The position numbers and the translations under genes are program-made. Positions 1-8,522 of a stretch of 64,000 nt of DNA are shown piece after piece (within the stretch, counting starts at the first letter, position 1; every line of letters starts with the position of its first letter). The stretch covers positions 1 through 64,000 of the forward strand of contig JALSHZ010000063.1 in assembly GCA_026981985.1 (NCBI GenBank), written 5' to 3'. The notes beneath the pieces were generated by a model. The model made no database searches, had not been told where the DNA came from, and saw only the letters and a list, made by a program, of their open reading frames with translations. The DNA comes from Gammaproteobacteria bacterium. Its GTDB lineage: Bacteria; Pseudomonadota; Gammaproteobacteria; UWMA-0217.

Positions 1-283
1 GGGATCCGGCAGAATGCGCGACATGAAATCCTGGCACCATTCGGAATAACTCGGGGATCTCTACGGCGCCGGATCTTTCGATCATGTCCCTAGTCAGTAT
101 CGTGACGGAGACCGGGGATCGAAAGGCAGATTGGGGAATCCTCGATGCGGTCATCACAATCGGGATGTCTGTCATCATTACCTCTTCGTCTGCCTCATTG
201 GCGTGATCGGTCAGGGCAGCGGCTTCTTGATGGCTGACGCTCCATAACAGGAATGCCGACACGGCTGCGGCTCGTTTCATCAT
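1..283 (-). CDS. TonB-dependent outer-membrane receptor, N-terminal part (runs off window)
   Basis: Reading the minus strand from ATG at 283 gives an open frame to the window edge that is missing from the ORF track. It starts with a signal peptide (MMKRAAAVSAFLLW, Ala-rich cleavage region). A plug-domain opening follows: an IVMTASR segment, then VSVTILTRDMIERSGA and IPELFRMVPGFHVA. This is the standard order of the plug of TonB-dependent receptors, which import siderophores, cobalamin, metals or other large substrates. A purine-rich stretch precedes the start; a second ATG at 280 is an alternative. The substrate cannot be told from 94 residues. It is divergent from thrS and has its own promoter. 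Confidence 0.85.
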   Translation of the reverse strand, partial: MMKRAAAVSAFLLWSVSHQEAAALTDHANEADEEVMMTDIPIVMTASRIPQSAFRSPVSVTILTRDMIERSGAVEIPELFRMVPGFHVAHSAGS

Positions 284-316
284 GACGAGTTTCTCTCTAT
301 CGCGTTGCTTTTACGT

Positions 317-324
317 GGGGGGGG
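317..324. repeat. Homopolymer tract G8 in the receptor leader
   Basis: Eight consecutive G on the plus strand, 34 bp upstream of the receptor start codon. It lies in the predicted 5' leader, not between -10 and -35. Confidence 0.7.
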
Positions 325-387
325 CTGGGAAGAAGGGGATTGTCTTAAAGTTACTGAGTCTGGACGTCTGTTTGATGCTTTTATTCC

Positions 388-415
388 ATCATATCCTGCA
401 CTCACCTAGATGCAA
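388..415 (-). promoter_or_regulatory. Predicted sigma-70 promoter of the TonB receptor gene
   Basis: On the minus strand TTGCAT (410-415) and TATGAT (388-393) are separated by 16 bp, close to consensus. The predicted transcript starts near 381 and has a leader of about 100 nt that includes a run of eight C (G at 317-324 on the plus strand). Prediction from sequence only. Confidence 0.55.
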
Positions 416-416
416 C

Positions 417-435
417 CCACTTTAGTCCACTTTAG
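417..435. repeat. Two tandem CCACTTTAG repeats between divergent promoters
   Basis: CCACTTTAG occurs at 417-425 and again at 427-435, a period of 10 bp or one helical turn. The pair lies directly upstream of the receptor -35 and about 20 bp upstream of the thrS -35, so it could be a regulator site. No palindromy is visible. Confidence 0.45.
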
Positions 436-457
436 CGTTTGTGCGTGCAGCGGAGCC

Positions 458-484
458 TTGTTACTGGCTGATGTTTGTTATACT
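458..484 (+). promoter_or_regulatory. Predicted extended -10 promoter of the thrS operon
   Basis: TGTTATACT forms an extended -10 (TATACT at 479-484 preceded by TG). TTGTTA at 458-463 is a -35-like hexamer with a short 15-bp spacer. Transcription would start near 491 and give a leader of about 165 nt ahead of thrS. Confidence 0.55.
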
Positions 485-515
485 GTCCGCGTTTTTACGC
501 GCGTACCATATTGAC

Positions 516-543
516 AAGGCACTGCCATGGCGGTGCCTTTTTG
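516..543 (+). terminator. Terminator-like hairpin (attenuator candidate) in the thrS leader
   Basis: A 10-bp stem (aaggcactgc / gcggtgcctt, one G-T pair, loop catg) is followed by a T run. It lies between the predicted promoter and thrS with no reading frame of its own, so it is either an attenuator for the thrS operon or the end of a short leader RNA. Confidence 0.6.
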
Positions 544-655
544 TTTCTGGTGCTGGTTCCCATGGCGTTGGCGGGTGTCAGGATGCATCCCGATCACGTC
601 AGCCGCTTTTGTTTGTTCATGTGGCCTGTGGTAGTGGCCACCACTGGAGGATTTC

Positions 656-2587
656 ATGCCTGTAATCACGCTCCCTGATGGTTCTACTCGAAGCTATGAT
701 CACCCGGTAACGGTGATGGATGTGGCGAACGATATTGGTCCGGGCCTGGCCAAGGCGACCCTGGCCGGCAAGGTGAATGGCGAGCTGGTCGATGCCAGCC
801 ATGTCATGGATGACGATGCTTCGCTGAGTATCGTGACCTCGCGAGACGAGGAGGGGCTGGAGGTTCTGCGTCACTCGTCGGCGCATCTGCTGGCGCAGGC
901 GGTGAAGGAGTTGTTTCCCGAGGCGCAGGTGACGATTGGGCCGGTCATCGAGAACGGCTTCTACTACGATTTCGCCTATGAAAGACCGTTTACGCCGGAA
1001 GATCTGGAGCAGATCGAAAAGAAGATGGCGGAGCTGGTCAAGCAGGACATTCCGGTGGAACGTTCCGTCATGAGCCGGGAAGAGGCTATTCCGTTCTTCC
1101 GTGACATGGGGGAGGAATACAAGGCCGAGATCATCGATTCCATTCCCGAGGGCGAGACGCTATCGCTTTACCGGCAAGGTGATTTTATCGACCTGTGTCG
1201 TGGCCCCCATGTGCCCAGCACCGGAAAACTGGGGCCGTTCAAGCTGATGAAGGTGGCCGGTGCCTATTGGCGGGGTGACTCGAACAACGAGATGCTGCAA
1301 CGCATCTATGGCACGGCCTGGCCGGACAAGAAACAGCTCAAGTCTTACCTGCATCGCCTGGCAGAGGCGGAGAAGCGTGACCATCGCCGTATCGGCAAGC
1401 AGCTCGATCTGTTCCACATGCAGGAAGAAGCGCCGGGCATGGTGTTCTGGCACGACAAGGGCTGGACGATCTATCAGACGATCGCCAGTTACATGCGCAA
1501 GCAGCAGCGCGCTCGCGGCTATCACGAGATCAACACGCCCCAGGTCGTCGATTTTTCACTGTGGGAAAAGTCGGGCCATGCCGCTAAGTTCGGCGACGAC
1601 ATGTTTACCGTCCACTCCGAAGGGCGTGATTTTGCCATCAAGCCGATGAACTGTCCCTGCCATGTGCAGGTGTTCAATCAGGGTTTGCGCAGTCACCGCG
1701 AGCTGCCGCTGCGGCTGGCCGAATTTGGTTCCTGTCATCGCAACGAGCCATCGGGGGCGCTGCATGGGCTGATGCGCGTGCGGGGTTTTACCCAGGACGA
1801 TGCGCATATTTTCTGCACCGAAGATCAGATTCAGGAAGAGGTTTCCGAGTTCATCGATTTCCTCCACGAGGTGTATGAGGACTTTGGTTTCACCGACGTG
1901 ATCTACCGCCTCTCGACACGGCCGGAGCAGCGTGTTGGCAGCGACGAGGTCTGGGATCGGGCGGAAAAGGCGCTGGCCGATGCACTCGATGCCAAATCGC
2001 TACCGTGGGAGGAGCTGCCTGGCGAGGGTGCCTTCTACGGGCCCAAGATCGAGTTCTCCCTGAAAGACTGCCTTGATCGCGTCTGGCAGTGTGGCACGAT
2101 CCAGGTGGATTTCTCGATGCCGGGTCGGCTGGGGGCAGAATATGTTGCGCCTGATGGGTCGCGCCAGGTGCCGGTCATGCTGCACCGTGCGATACTCGGT
2201 TCGTTCGAGCGTTTCATCGGTATTCTGATTGAGCACTATGAAGGCAAGTTTCCGGCCTGGCTGGCGCCGTATCAGGCAGTGGTGATCAATATCACCGACA
2301 AGCAGGCCGAGTATGCGACCAGTGTCGCTGAAGCCTTGGAAAAACAGGGCTTTCGGGCTTTTCCCGACTTGAGAAACGAAAAAATAGGCTTTAGAATCCG
2401 CGAGCGCACGTTACAGCGAATTCCATACATGGTTGTAACGGGTGACAAGGAACGGGAATCGGGTACTGTAGCTGTTCGCACACGAAGTGGCGAAGATCTG
2501 GGCAGCATGACGCTGGACGCGTTCATGGAACTGCTGGCTGCAGACATCGCGCAATTTGGTCGCGAACAAACACAATTGGAGGGCTGA
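656..2587 (+). CDS. thrS: Threonine--tRNA ligase
   Basis: Charges tRNA-Thr with threonine in the cytoplasm. The product has 643 aa against 642 in E. coli. It has an N-terminal TGS domain (about residues 1-61), then the editing domain. The class II catalytic core carries the zinc ligands in [17 protein letters not shown] and [10 protein letters not shown] (motif 3 region), followed by the anticodon-binding domain. The start is set by a GGAGG site upstream and the conserved [10 protein letters not shown] opening. It heads the usual thrS-infC-rpmI-rplT-pheST-ihfA order. In enterobacteria thrS is autoregulated through a leader operator; here a terminator-like hairpin lies in the leader. Confidence 0.98.
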   Translation: MPVITLPDGSTRSYDHPVTVMDVANDIGPGLAKATLAGKVNGELVDASHVMDDDASLSIVTSRDEEGLEVLRHSSAHLLAQAVKELFPEAQVTIGPVIENGFYYDFAYERPFTPEDLEQIEKKMAELVKQDIPVERSVMSREEAIPFFRDMGEEYKAEIIDSIPEGETLSLYRQGDFIDLCRGPHVPSTGKLGPFKLMKVAGAYWRGDSNNEMLQRIYGTAWPDKKQLKSYLHRLAEAEKRDHRRIGKQLDLFHMQEEAPGMVFWHDKGWTIYQTIASYMRKQQRARGYHEINTPQVVDFSLWEKSGHAAKFGDDMFTVHSEGRDFAIKPMNCPCHVQVFNQGLRSHRELPLRLAEFGSCHRNEPSGALHGLMRVRGFTQDDAHIFCTEDQIQEEVSEFIDFLHEVYEDFGFTDVIYRLSTRPEQRVGSDEVWDRAEKALADALDAKSLPWEELPGEGAFYGPKIEFSLKDCLDRVWQCGTIQVDFSMPGRLGAEYVAPDGSRQVPVMLHRAILGSFERFIGILIEHYEGKFPAWLAPYQAVVINITDKQAEYATSVAEALEKQGFRAFPDLRNEKIGFRIRERTLQRIPYMVVTGDKERESGTVAVRTRSGEDLGSMTLDAFMELLAADIAQFGREQTQLEG

Positions 2588-2590
2588 GAA

Positions 2591-3118
2591 ATCGCCGCAG
2601 CAAAAAAACTGAAGCACCGTATCAACGGTGACATTACCTCTCCACAGGTGAGGTTGATCGACGCCGACGGAGAAAACAAGGGTGTTCTCCCTACTCAGGA
2701 GGCGTTGGCAAAAGCCCAGGAAGCCAAGCTTGATCTGGTCGAGATTTCCCCCAATGTTTCTCCGCCGGTCTGCAAGATCATGGACTATGGGCGCTTTCGC
2801 TTCGAGGAAGGCAAGAAGTCTCAGGCCAACCGCAAGAAGCAGAAACAGATCCAGCTCAAGGAAGTCAAGTTTCGTCCTGGTACTGATATCGGCGACTACA
2901 ATATCAAGTTGCGGAATCTCACCCGCTTTCTCACCGACGGCAACAAGGCCAAGATCACCATCCGCTATCGGGGCCGTGAAATGGCGCACAAGGAGCTGGG
3001 TGCCGAGCTGCTGAAGCGGATCGAAGCCGATCTGGCCGATATCGCCGTCGTCGAGCAGTTCCCGAAGATGGAAGGCCGGCAGATGATCATGATCATGGGG
3101 CCCAAAAAGGGTAAGTAG
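2591..3118 (+). CDS. infC: Translation initiation factor IF-3, AUC start codon
   Basis: Binds the 30S subunit and enforces start-codon choice. The ORF track begins at an internal GTG (2648), but homology continues upstream ([20 protein letters not shown]), and the frame reaches only ATC at 2591 before the thrS stop three nucleotides earlier. A GGAGG site lies 8 nt before ATC. This start gives 175 aa, a normal IF-3 length. IF-3 genes commonly use AUU-class starts that IF-3 itself discriminates against, giving autoregulation; AUC belongs to that class. The linker ([12 protein letters not shown]) and the C-terminal domain ending MIMIMGPKK are intact. Confidence 0.96.
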   Translation: MAAAKKLKHRINGDITSPQVRLIDADGENKGVLPTQEALAKAQEAKLDLVEISPNVSPPVCKIMDYGRFRFEEGKKSQANRKKQKQIQLKEVKFRPGTDIGDYNIKLRNLTRFLTDGNKAKITIRYRGREMAHKELGAELLKRIEADLADIAVVEQFPKMEGRQMIMIMGPKKGK

Positions 3119-3161
3119 TCCCGTTCGCGAGGGCTTTCTCAGACCCGGTTTCTTTTATTGA

Positions 3162-3190
3162 TTGAAACAGCGCGCCAGCATCGGTAGAAT
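3162..3190 (+). promoter_or_regulatory. Predicted internal promoter for rpmI-rplT
   Basis: TTGAAA (3162-3167), a 17-bp spacer and TAGAAT (3185-3190) form a near-consensus sigma-70 promoter in the 192-nt gap between infC and rpmI. It would give a leader of about 110 nt before rpmI. Confidence 0.6.
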
Positions 3191-3259
3191 CGCGCGTCTT
3201 CGCGCCCTGCCGGCGTGGAGAATGATGTCCGGTTGCACACTGTGTCGCCGGCATGGCGA

Positions 3260-3285
3260 GTGCTTCTGCTAATGAAGCATTTTTT
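3260..3285 (+). terminator. Attenuator-like hairpin ahead of rpmI
   Basis: TGCTTC / GAAGCA with a 7-nt loop is followed directly by six T (3280-3285), ending about 25 nt before rpmI. An upstream hairpin (gcgcg-tctt-cgcgc, 3192-3205) lies at the predicted transcript start. Ribosomal protein L20 is known to repress rpmI-rplT through leader RNA in other bacteria; whether this leader works that way is inference. Confidence 0.55.
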
Positions 3286-3310
3286 AGTTGATACGGAGTT
3301 GGAGCTGAAG

Positions 3311-3508
3311 ATGCCCAAGATCAAGACCAACCGTGGCGCCGCCAAACGCTTTCGCAAGACAGCGTCGGGCGCATTCAAGCGAAGCCAGAGCTTTCGCCGC
3401 CACATCCTGACCAAGAAGAGCACCAAGCGCAAGCGTCATCTGCGCGAGCCTGCCATGATCGCTTCCTGCGACTCGGCCATGGTGCGTCGCATGTTACCTT
3501 ACAGTTGA
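3311..3508 (+). CDS. rpmI: 50S ribosomal protein L35
   Basis: Small basic protein of the large ribosomal subunit, 65 aa. The ORF track extends it upstream to 3215, but the family begins [14 protein letters not shown], so the start is ATG 3311, preceded by a GGAG-type site. It contains the conserved [19 protein letters not shown] block. It is cotranscribed with rplT (17-nt gap) and probably has its own promoter as well as read-through from infC. Confidence 0.97.
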   Translation: MPKIKTNRGAAKRFRKTASGAFKRSQSFRRHILTKKSTKRKRHLREPAMIASCDSAMVRRMLPYS

Positions 3509-3525
3509 ACGAGGACGAGTAAACC

Positions 3526-3885
3526 ATGCCTAGAGTAAAAAGAGGTGTTACCGCCCGCGCCCGGCACAAGAAAGTACTAAAAAAGGCCAAAGGCTACTAT
3601 GGAGCCAGAAGTCGTGTGTATCGGGTTGCCACTCAAGCAGTTACGAAAGCCGGCCAGTATGCCTACCGTGACCGTCGCCAGCGCAAGCGCCAGTTCCGCG
3701 CCTTGTGGATAGCCCGTATCAACGCGGGAGCGCGCATGTTCGGTATTTCGTACAGTCGAATGATCAATGGTATGAAGAAGGCCAATATCGGCCTCGATCG
3801 CAAGGTGCTGGCTGACCTTGCGGTGCATGACATCGATACATTCGGCAAGATTGCTGAAAAGGCGAAAGCTGCCCTGGCGCAGTAG
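3526..3885 (+). CDS. rplT: 50S ribosomal protein L20
   Basis: Large-subunit assembly protein, 119 aa, full length. It starts [18 protein letters not shown], has the long basic N-terminal helix region ([18 protein letters not shown]) and the globular C-terminal domain that binds 23S rRNA. In several bacteria this protein also represses translation of rpmI-rplT by binding the leader. It is the last gene before a strong terminator, so it closes the infC-rpmI-rplT transcript. Confidence 0.98.
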   Translation: MPRVKRGVTARARHKKVLKKAKGYYGARSRVYRVATQAVTKAGQYAYRDRRQRKRQFRALWIARINAGARMFGISYSRMINGMKKANIGLDRKVLADLAVHDIDTFGKIAEKAKAALAQ

Positions 3886-3931
3886 CTCTCCTGGGTGGAG
3901 CCGCCCCCGATCGGGCGGTTTATCAAGCGCG

Positions 3932-3961
3932 AAAAAAGGGAAGGGCGACCTTCCCTTTTTT
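3932..3961 (+). terminator. Intrinsic terminator after rplT
   Basis: A perfect 13-bp stem (aaaaaagggaagg / ccttccctttttt) with loop gcga ends in T6. A second GC-rich palindrome (ccgcccccgatcgggcgg, 3901-3918) lies just before it. Confidence 0.92.
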
Positions 3962-3987
3962 ATTTGTCCCGTGTGACAGCCTGTTGA

Positions 3988-5073
<1,086 letters not shown>

Positions 5074-5089
5074 TCCGCAGTCCATTCGC

Positions 5090-5112
5090 TATGCATCTGA
5101 TATTGATGCATA
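5090..5112 (+). other. Intergenic hairpin between pheS and pheT
   Basis: A perfect 8-bp inverted repeat (tatgcatc / gatgcata) with a 7-nt loop and no T run. It lies about 25 nt before the pheT start and could affect mRNA stability or pheT translation. Function unknown. Confidence 0.4.
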
Positions 5113-5136
5113 ACTTCAATTTTTGATGGCAAGGTT

Positions 5137-7515
5137 ATGAAAATTAACGAATCATGGTTGAGAGAGCTGGTTGATCCATCGCTGGACGCAAGCGAACTCG
5201 GTGAGCTGCTGACGATGGCCGGGCTGGAACTGGATGGCATGGAACCGGCGGCGCCACCGTTTTCGGGCGTTGTCGTCGCGAGGATTGCCGAGATCGAGCA
5301 ACACCCCAATGCTGACAAGCTACGTGTCTGCCAGGTTGATACTGGTGGCGATATCCTGACGCAGGTGATCTGTGGTGCCGCCAATGCGCGCCAGGGGCTG
5401 ACGGTCGCCATGGCAACCGTTGGTGCGGTGCTGCCGGGAGATTTCCGCATCAAGAAGGCGAAGCTGCGGGGTGTCGAATCGTTCGGCATGCTGTGTTCCG
5501 AGGCCGAGCTGGGACTGGCCGACAGCGCCGATGGCATCATGGAGTTGCCAGATGATGCGGTGCCAGGCACCGATTTTCGTGACTGGCTTAACCTCGACGA
5601 TATTGTGTTCGATATTGATCTCACGCCCAATCGGGCCGACTGCCTGTCGCTACAAGGCATCGCGCGTGAGGTATCGGTATTGACCGGCGCGCCGTTGACG
5701 CTGCCCGTGGTTGAGGATGTCGCTGCTGCAACACAAGCGTCGCTGGCCGTCGATCTCGACGCTGCGTCGGCTTGTCCGCGTTACGCCGGTCGTGTGATCA
5801 CTGCGGTCGATACCAGTGCGGAAACGCCGCTGTGGATGCAGGAAAAGCTGCGTCGCTGCGGCATCAGAAGCCTCTCGCCGGTAGTGGATGTAACCAACTT
5901 TGTCATGCTGGAGCTGGGCCAACCGATGCATGCCTTCGATCTGGATAAGCTGCACGGGGGCATTCGTGTTCGCCACGCCACCAGCGGTGAAAAGCTGACC
6001 TTGCTCGACGGCAAGGAGGTCGAACTCGACGATGACACGCTGGTGATCGCGGATCATGATCGGGCGTTGGCCATGGCTGGGGTGATGGGGGGCAGTGATT
6101 CGGCAGTCGATGAGCAGACGCGCAGTATTTTCCTTGAAAGCGCCTTTTTCACGCTGCAGCAGATTGCTGGCAAGGCGAGGAAATATGGGCTGCATACGGA
6201 ATCATCGCATCGTTTTGAGCGGGGCGTCGATTTCTGCTTGCAGCGCAAGGCGATCGAGCGCGCTACGGCGCTGATACTCGATATTTGCGGTGGCGAGCCG
6301 GGCCCTGTGGTCGAAGCCGTCAGCGAAGCCGATCTGCCACAGCTGCCGGCGATTCTGTTGCGCCAGGAGCGTCCCGCCAGGATGTTGGGGATCGAGATGG
6401 ACGCGGCGCGAATTGTCACTATCCTCGAAGGCCTCGGCTGTGAGGTCGAAGCCACCGAGGCGGGCTGGAGCGTCACTCCGCCCAGCTACCGCTTCGATCT
6501 GCGCATCGAAGAGGATCTGATCGAGGAGCTGGCGCGGGTTTATGGTTACAACAATATCCCGTCGCATAGCCGCAGCTGGTCGCCTGAGGTTCGTCCCATT
6601 CCTGAGAACGAGGTTCCCGTTGCCATGTTGCGGCAGCGACTGACGGATCTGGGTTATCAGGAAGTCATCACCTACAGCTTCATCGATGACAAGACCGAAA
6701 GCCTGGTCAACCCCGGCATCCAGGCGTTGGGGCTGGCGAACCCGATATCATCTGAGCTGGCTAACATGCGCACCACGCTCTGGGGTGGGTTGCTGCAGGT
6801 CGTCCGTTACAACCTGCGACGCCAGCAGCCGTCTGTGCGTATCTTCGAAACAGGACTGGTGTTTCTGCCACAGGCCTCTGGGCTGGAGCAGACTTCACGG
6901 CTGGCGGGTGCAATCACCGCCACCGCATTTTCGGAGCAATGGTCCGTGCCAGCGCGTACCCCTGACTATTTCGACATCAAGGGGGATGCGGAAAACCTGC
7001 TGCAACTCTGCCATCTGGATAGTAAAGTGACCTGGCTCCCGGGCGAACATCCGGCGCTGCATCCTGGTCAGTGTGCCTCGGTCCGTCTCGACGGCAAGGA
7101 GATCGGCATCGTCGGCGCATTGCATCCTGAATTACAGGCCAAACTCGATATCGATGAACCAGTATTCCTGTTCGACTTCGATCAGGCTGTGCTGCGACAT
7201 CGGGATTTACCCCAGTTTCAACCACTCAGTCGTTACCCGGCGATGCGCCGTGATATTGCTGTTGTTGTCGACGAAACTGTGAGCTTTGGCCAAATTTCAC
7301 AGAGTATCGAGTCGCTCGACCTCGATTTGATTCGCGGCTTTGAGATTTTTGATGTATATAAAGGGGAAGGCGTAGCATCAGGTCGAAAAAGCATCGCTTT
7401 AAGCTTGATTTTACAGGACTTATCGCGCACTCTAGAGGACGAGGTTGTGGAGCGTGCAGTGACGATGGTGCTGCAAAAACTGGAATCGGATGTTGGAGCG
7501 TCCTTGCGAGACTAA
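5137..7515 (+). CDS. pheT: Phenylalanine--tRNA ligase beta subunit
   Basis: Partner of PheS for tRNA-Phe recognition and editing, 792 aa (E. coli 795). Visible in order: the start [16 protein letters not shown], an OB-fold tRNA-binding domain (about 40-150, [13 protein letters not shown]), the B3/B4 editing region ([12 protein letters not shown]), the B5 domain, the catalytic-like domain and the C-terminal ferredoxin-fold anticodon-binding domain ([16 protein letters not shown]). It ends 2 nt before ihfA, so the two genes are probably translationally coupled. Confidence 0.97.
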   Translation: MKINESWLRELVDPSLDASELGELLTMAGLELDGMEPAAPPFSGVVVARIAEIEQHPNADKLRVCQVDTGGDILTQVICGAANARQGLTVAMATVGAVLPGDFRIKKAKLRGVESFGMLCSEAELGLADSADGIMELPDDAVPGTDFRDWLNLDDIVFDIDLTPNRADCLSLQGIAREVSVLTGAPLTLPVVEDVAAATQASLAVDLDAASACPRYAGRVITAVDTSAETPLWMQEKLRRCGIRSLSPVVDVTNFVMLELGQPMHAFDLDKLHGGIRVRHATSGEKLTLLDGKEVELDDDTLVIADHDRALAMAGVMGGSDSAVDEQTRSIFLESAFFTLQQIAGKARKYGLHTESSHRFERGVDFCLQRKAIERATALILDICGGEPGPVVEAVSEADLPQLPAILLRQERPARMLGIEMDAARIVTILEGLGCEVEATEAGWSVTPPSYRFDLRIEEDLIEELARVYGYNNIPSHSRSWSPEVRPIPENEVPVAMLRQRLTDLGYQEVITYSFIDDKTESLVNPGIQALGLANPISSELANMRTTLWGGLLQVVRYNLRRQQPSVRIFETGLVFLPQASGLEQTSRLAGAITATAFSEQWSVPARTPDYFDIKGDAENLLQLCHLDSKVTWLPGEHPALHPGQCASVRLDGKEIGIVGALHPELQAKLDIDEPVFLFDFDQAVLRHRDLPQFQPLSRYPAMRRDIAVVVDETVSFGQISQSIESLDLDLIRGFEIFDVYKGEGVASGRKSIALSLILQDLSRTLEDEVVERAVTMVLQKLESDVGASLRD

Positions 7516-7517
7516 CG

Positions 7518-7820
7518 ATGGCACTAACAAAAGCAGACATGGCCGAGATGCTCTATGAACAGCTTGGTTTGAACAAACGCGAAGCCAAGGAGCTGGTTGA
7601 ACTGTTTTTCGAGGAGATCCGTCTCGCGCTGGAGAGCGGATCGAATGTGAAGTTGTCAGGCTATGGCAATTTTGTGCTGCGGGATAAAAGCCAAAGGCCC
7701 GGGCGCAATCCGAAAACCGGAGAGGAGATCCCGATTTCGGCCCGCCGCGTCGTCACTTTCAGACCGGGACAGAAACTCAAACAAAGAGTCGAGAATTATG
7801 CTGGAAGCGGGGAACAATAA
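7518..7820 (+). CDS. ihfA: Integration host factor subunit alpha
   Basis: DNA-bending nucleoid protein that pairs with IhfB. It has 100 aa, starts [18 protein letters not shown] and carries the DNA-binding arm with the intercalating-proline context ([20 protein letters not shown]). The position right after pheT is the conserved one. The C-terminal coding end overlaps the start of the MerR-type gene by 23 nt. Confidence 0.97.
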   Translation: MALTKADMAEMLYEQLGLNKREAKELVELFFEEIRLALESGSNVKLSGYGNFVLRDKSQRPGRNPKTGEEIPISARRVVTFRPGQKLKQRVENYAGSGEQ

Positions 7821-8151
7821 CGAATTGCCGACCATACCCGGCAAACGCTATTTCACCATTGGAGAGGTGAGCGAGCTGTGTGGCGTCAAGCCGCATGTGT
7901 TGCGCTATTGGGAGCAGGAATTTCCTCAGCTCAAGCCGGTGAAGCGGCGCGGCAACCGGCGCTACTACCAGCGCCAGGATGTGCTGCTGATTCGGCAGAT
8001 TCGCAGCCTGTTGTACGAGCACGGGTATACCATTGGTGGCGCGCGCCAGAAACTTTCCGGTGAAGACACCAAAGAAGATTCCATTCAGAGTGACCAGATC
8101 GTCAAGCAGATTCGTTCCGAGCTTGAAGATCTGTTGAAATTACTCAAGTAA
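7798..8151 (+). CDS. MerR-family transcriptional regulator
   Basis: 117-aa regulator with the MerR winged helix at about residues 16-85 ([25 protein letters not shown], then [17 protein letters not shown]). The C-terminal dimer helix is short and lacks the metal-binding cysteines of MerR or CueR, so it is of the small uncharacterised type commonly found next to ihfA in gammaproteobacteria. The track extends it to 7663, but ATG 7798 inside ihfA is the sensible start. A MITE copy begins within 16 nt after its stop. Confidence 0.88.
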   Translation: MLEAGNNNELPTIPGKRYFTIGEVSELCGVKPHVLRYWEQEFPQLKPVKRRGNRRYYQRQDVLLIRQIRSLLYEHGYTIGGARQKLSGEDTKEDSIQSDQIVKQIRSELEDLLKLLK

Positions 8152-8166
8152 CCATCTATATTCCGC

Positions 8167-8318
8167 CTAGCTATTCAGTCGGTAGAAAAATAGAGCCGTA
8201 ACTGCTCAGATTGCCGCTAAAGCGCGTCAGATCAAGGCGGGAAATGTGAGTTTACAGGTGTAAATGACCATTTCCCAACACAGAGATGGCGCGTTTCAGT
8301 GGTGAGCTGAGCAGTTAC
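8167..8318 (-). mobile_element. MITE-like inverted-repeat element, copy A (152 bp)
   Basis: Same family as 49124-49321 and 57390-57531 but in the opposite orientation. On the minus strand it starts GTAACTGCTCAGCTCACC (8318 downwards) and ends with a degenerate right terminus, CTGAATAGCTAG (8178-8167). The flanks are TATTCCGC (8159-8166) and AATTCCGC (8319-8326), a 7-of-8 target duplication. Internal arms pair (CTAAAGCGCG with CGCGTTTCAG; GGGAAATG with CATTTCCC). It has no coding capacity. It lies 15 nt after the MerR stop, between that gene and tRNA-Pro. Confidence 0.85.
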
Positions 8319-8373
8319 AATTCCGCTCTCCTGATTTTTGCCCGCTCGGGCCTCAATCAATCAACGTCTTTGT

Positions 8374-8450
8374 CGGGGCGTGGCGCAGTTTGGTAGCGCA
8401 CTTGCATGGGGTGCAAGGGGTCGTAGGTTCAAATCCTACCGTCCCGACCA
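8374..8450 (+). tRNA. tRNA-Pro (anticodon GGG)
   Basis: 77 nt with the CCA encoded. The acceptor stem CGGGGCG / CGTCCCG contains one G-T pair. The anticodon stem CTTGC/GCAAG holds loop ATGGGGT (anticodon GGG), and the T arm is GTAGG-TTCAAAT-CCTAC. All cloverleaf elements are present. Confidence 0.97.
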
Positions 8451-8522
8451 TTTATTCATCCGTCGACCTGCCGGTTTTCGGACAGCATGCCAATGATGGT
8501 TATCCTGACGGTCTGACTGCCA

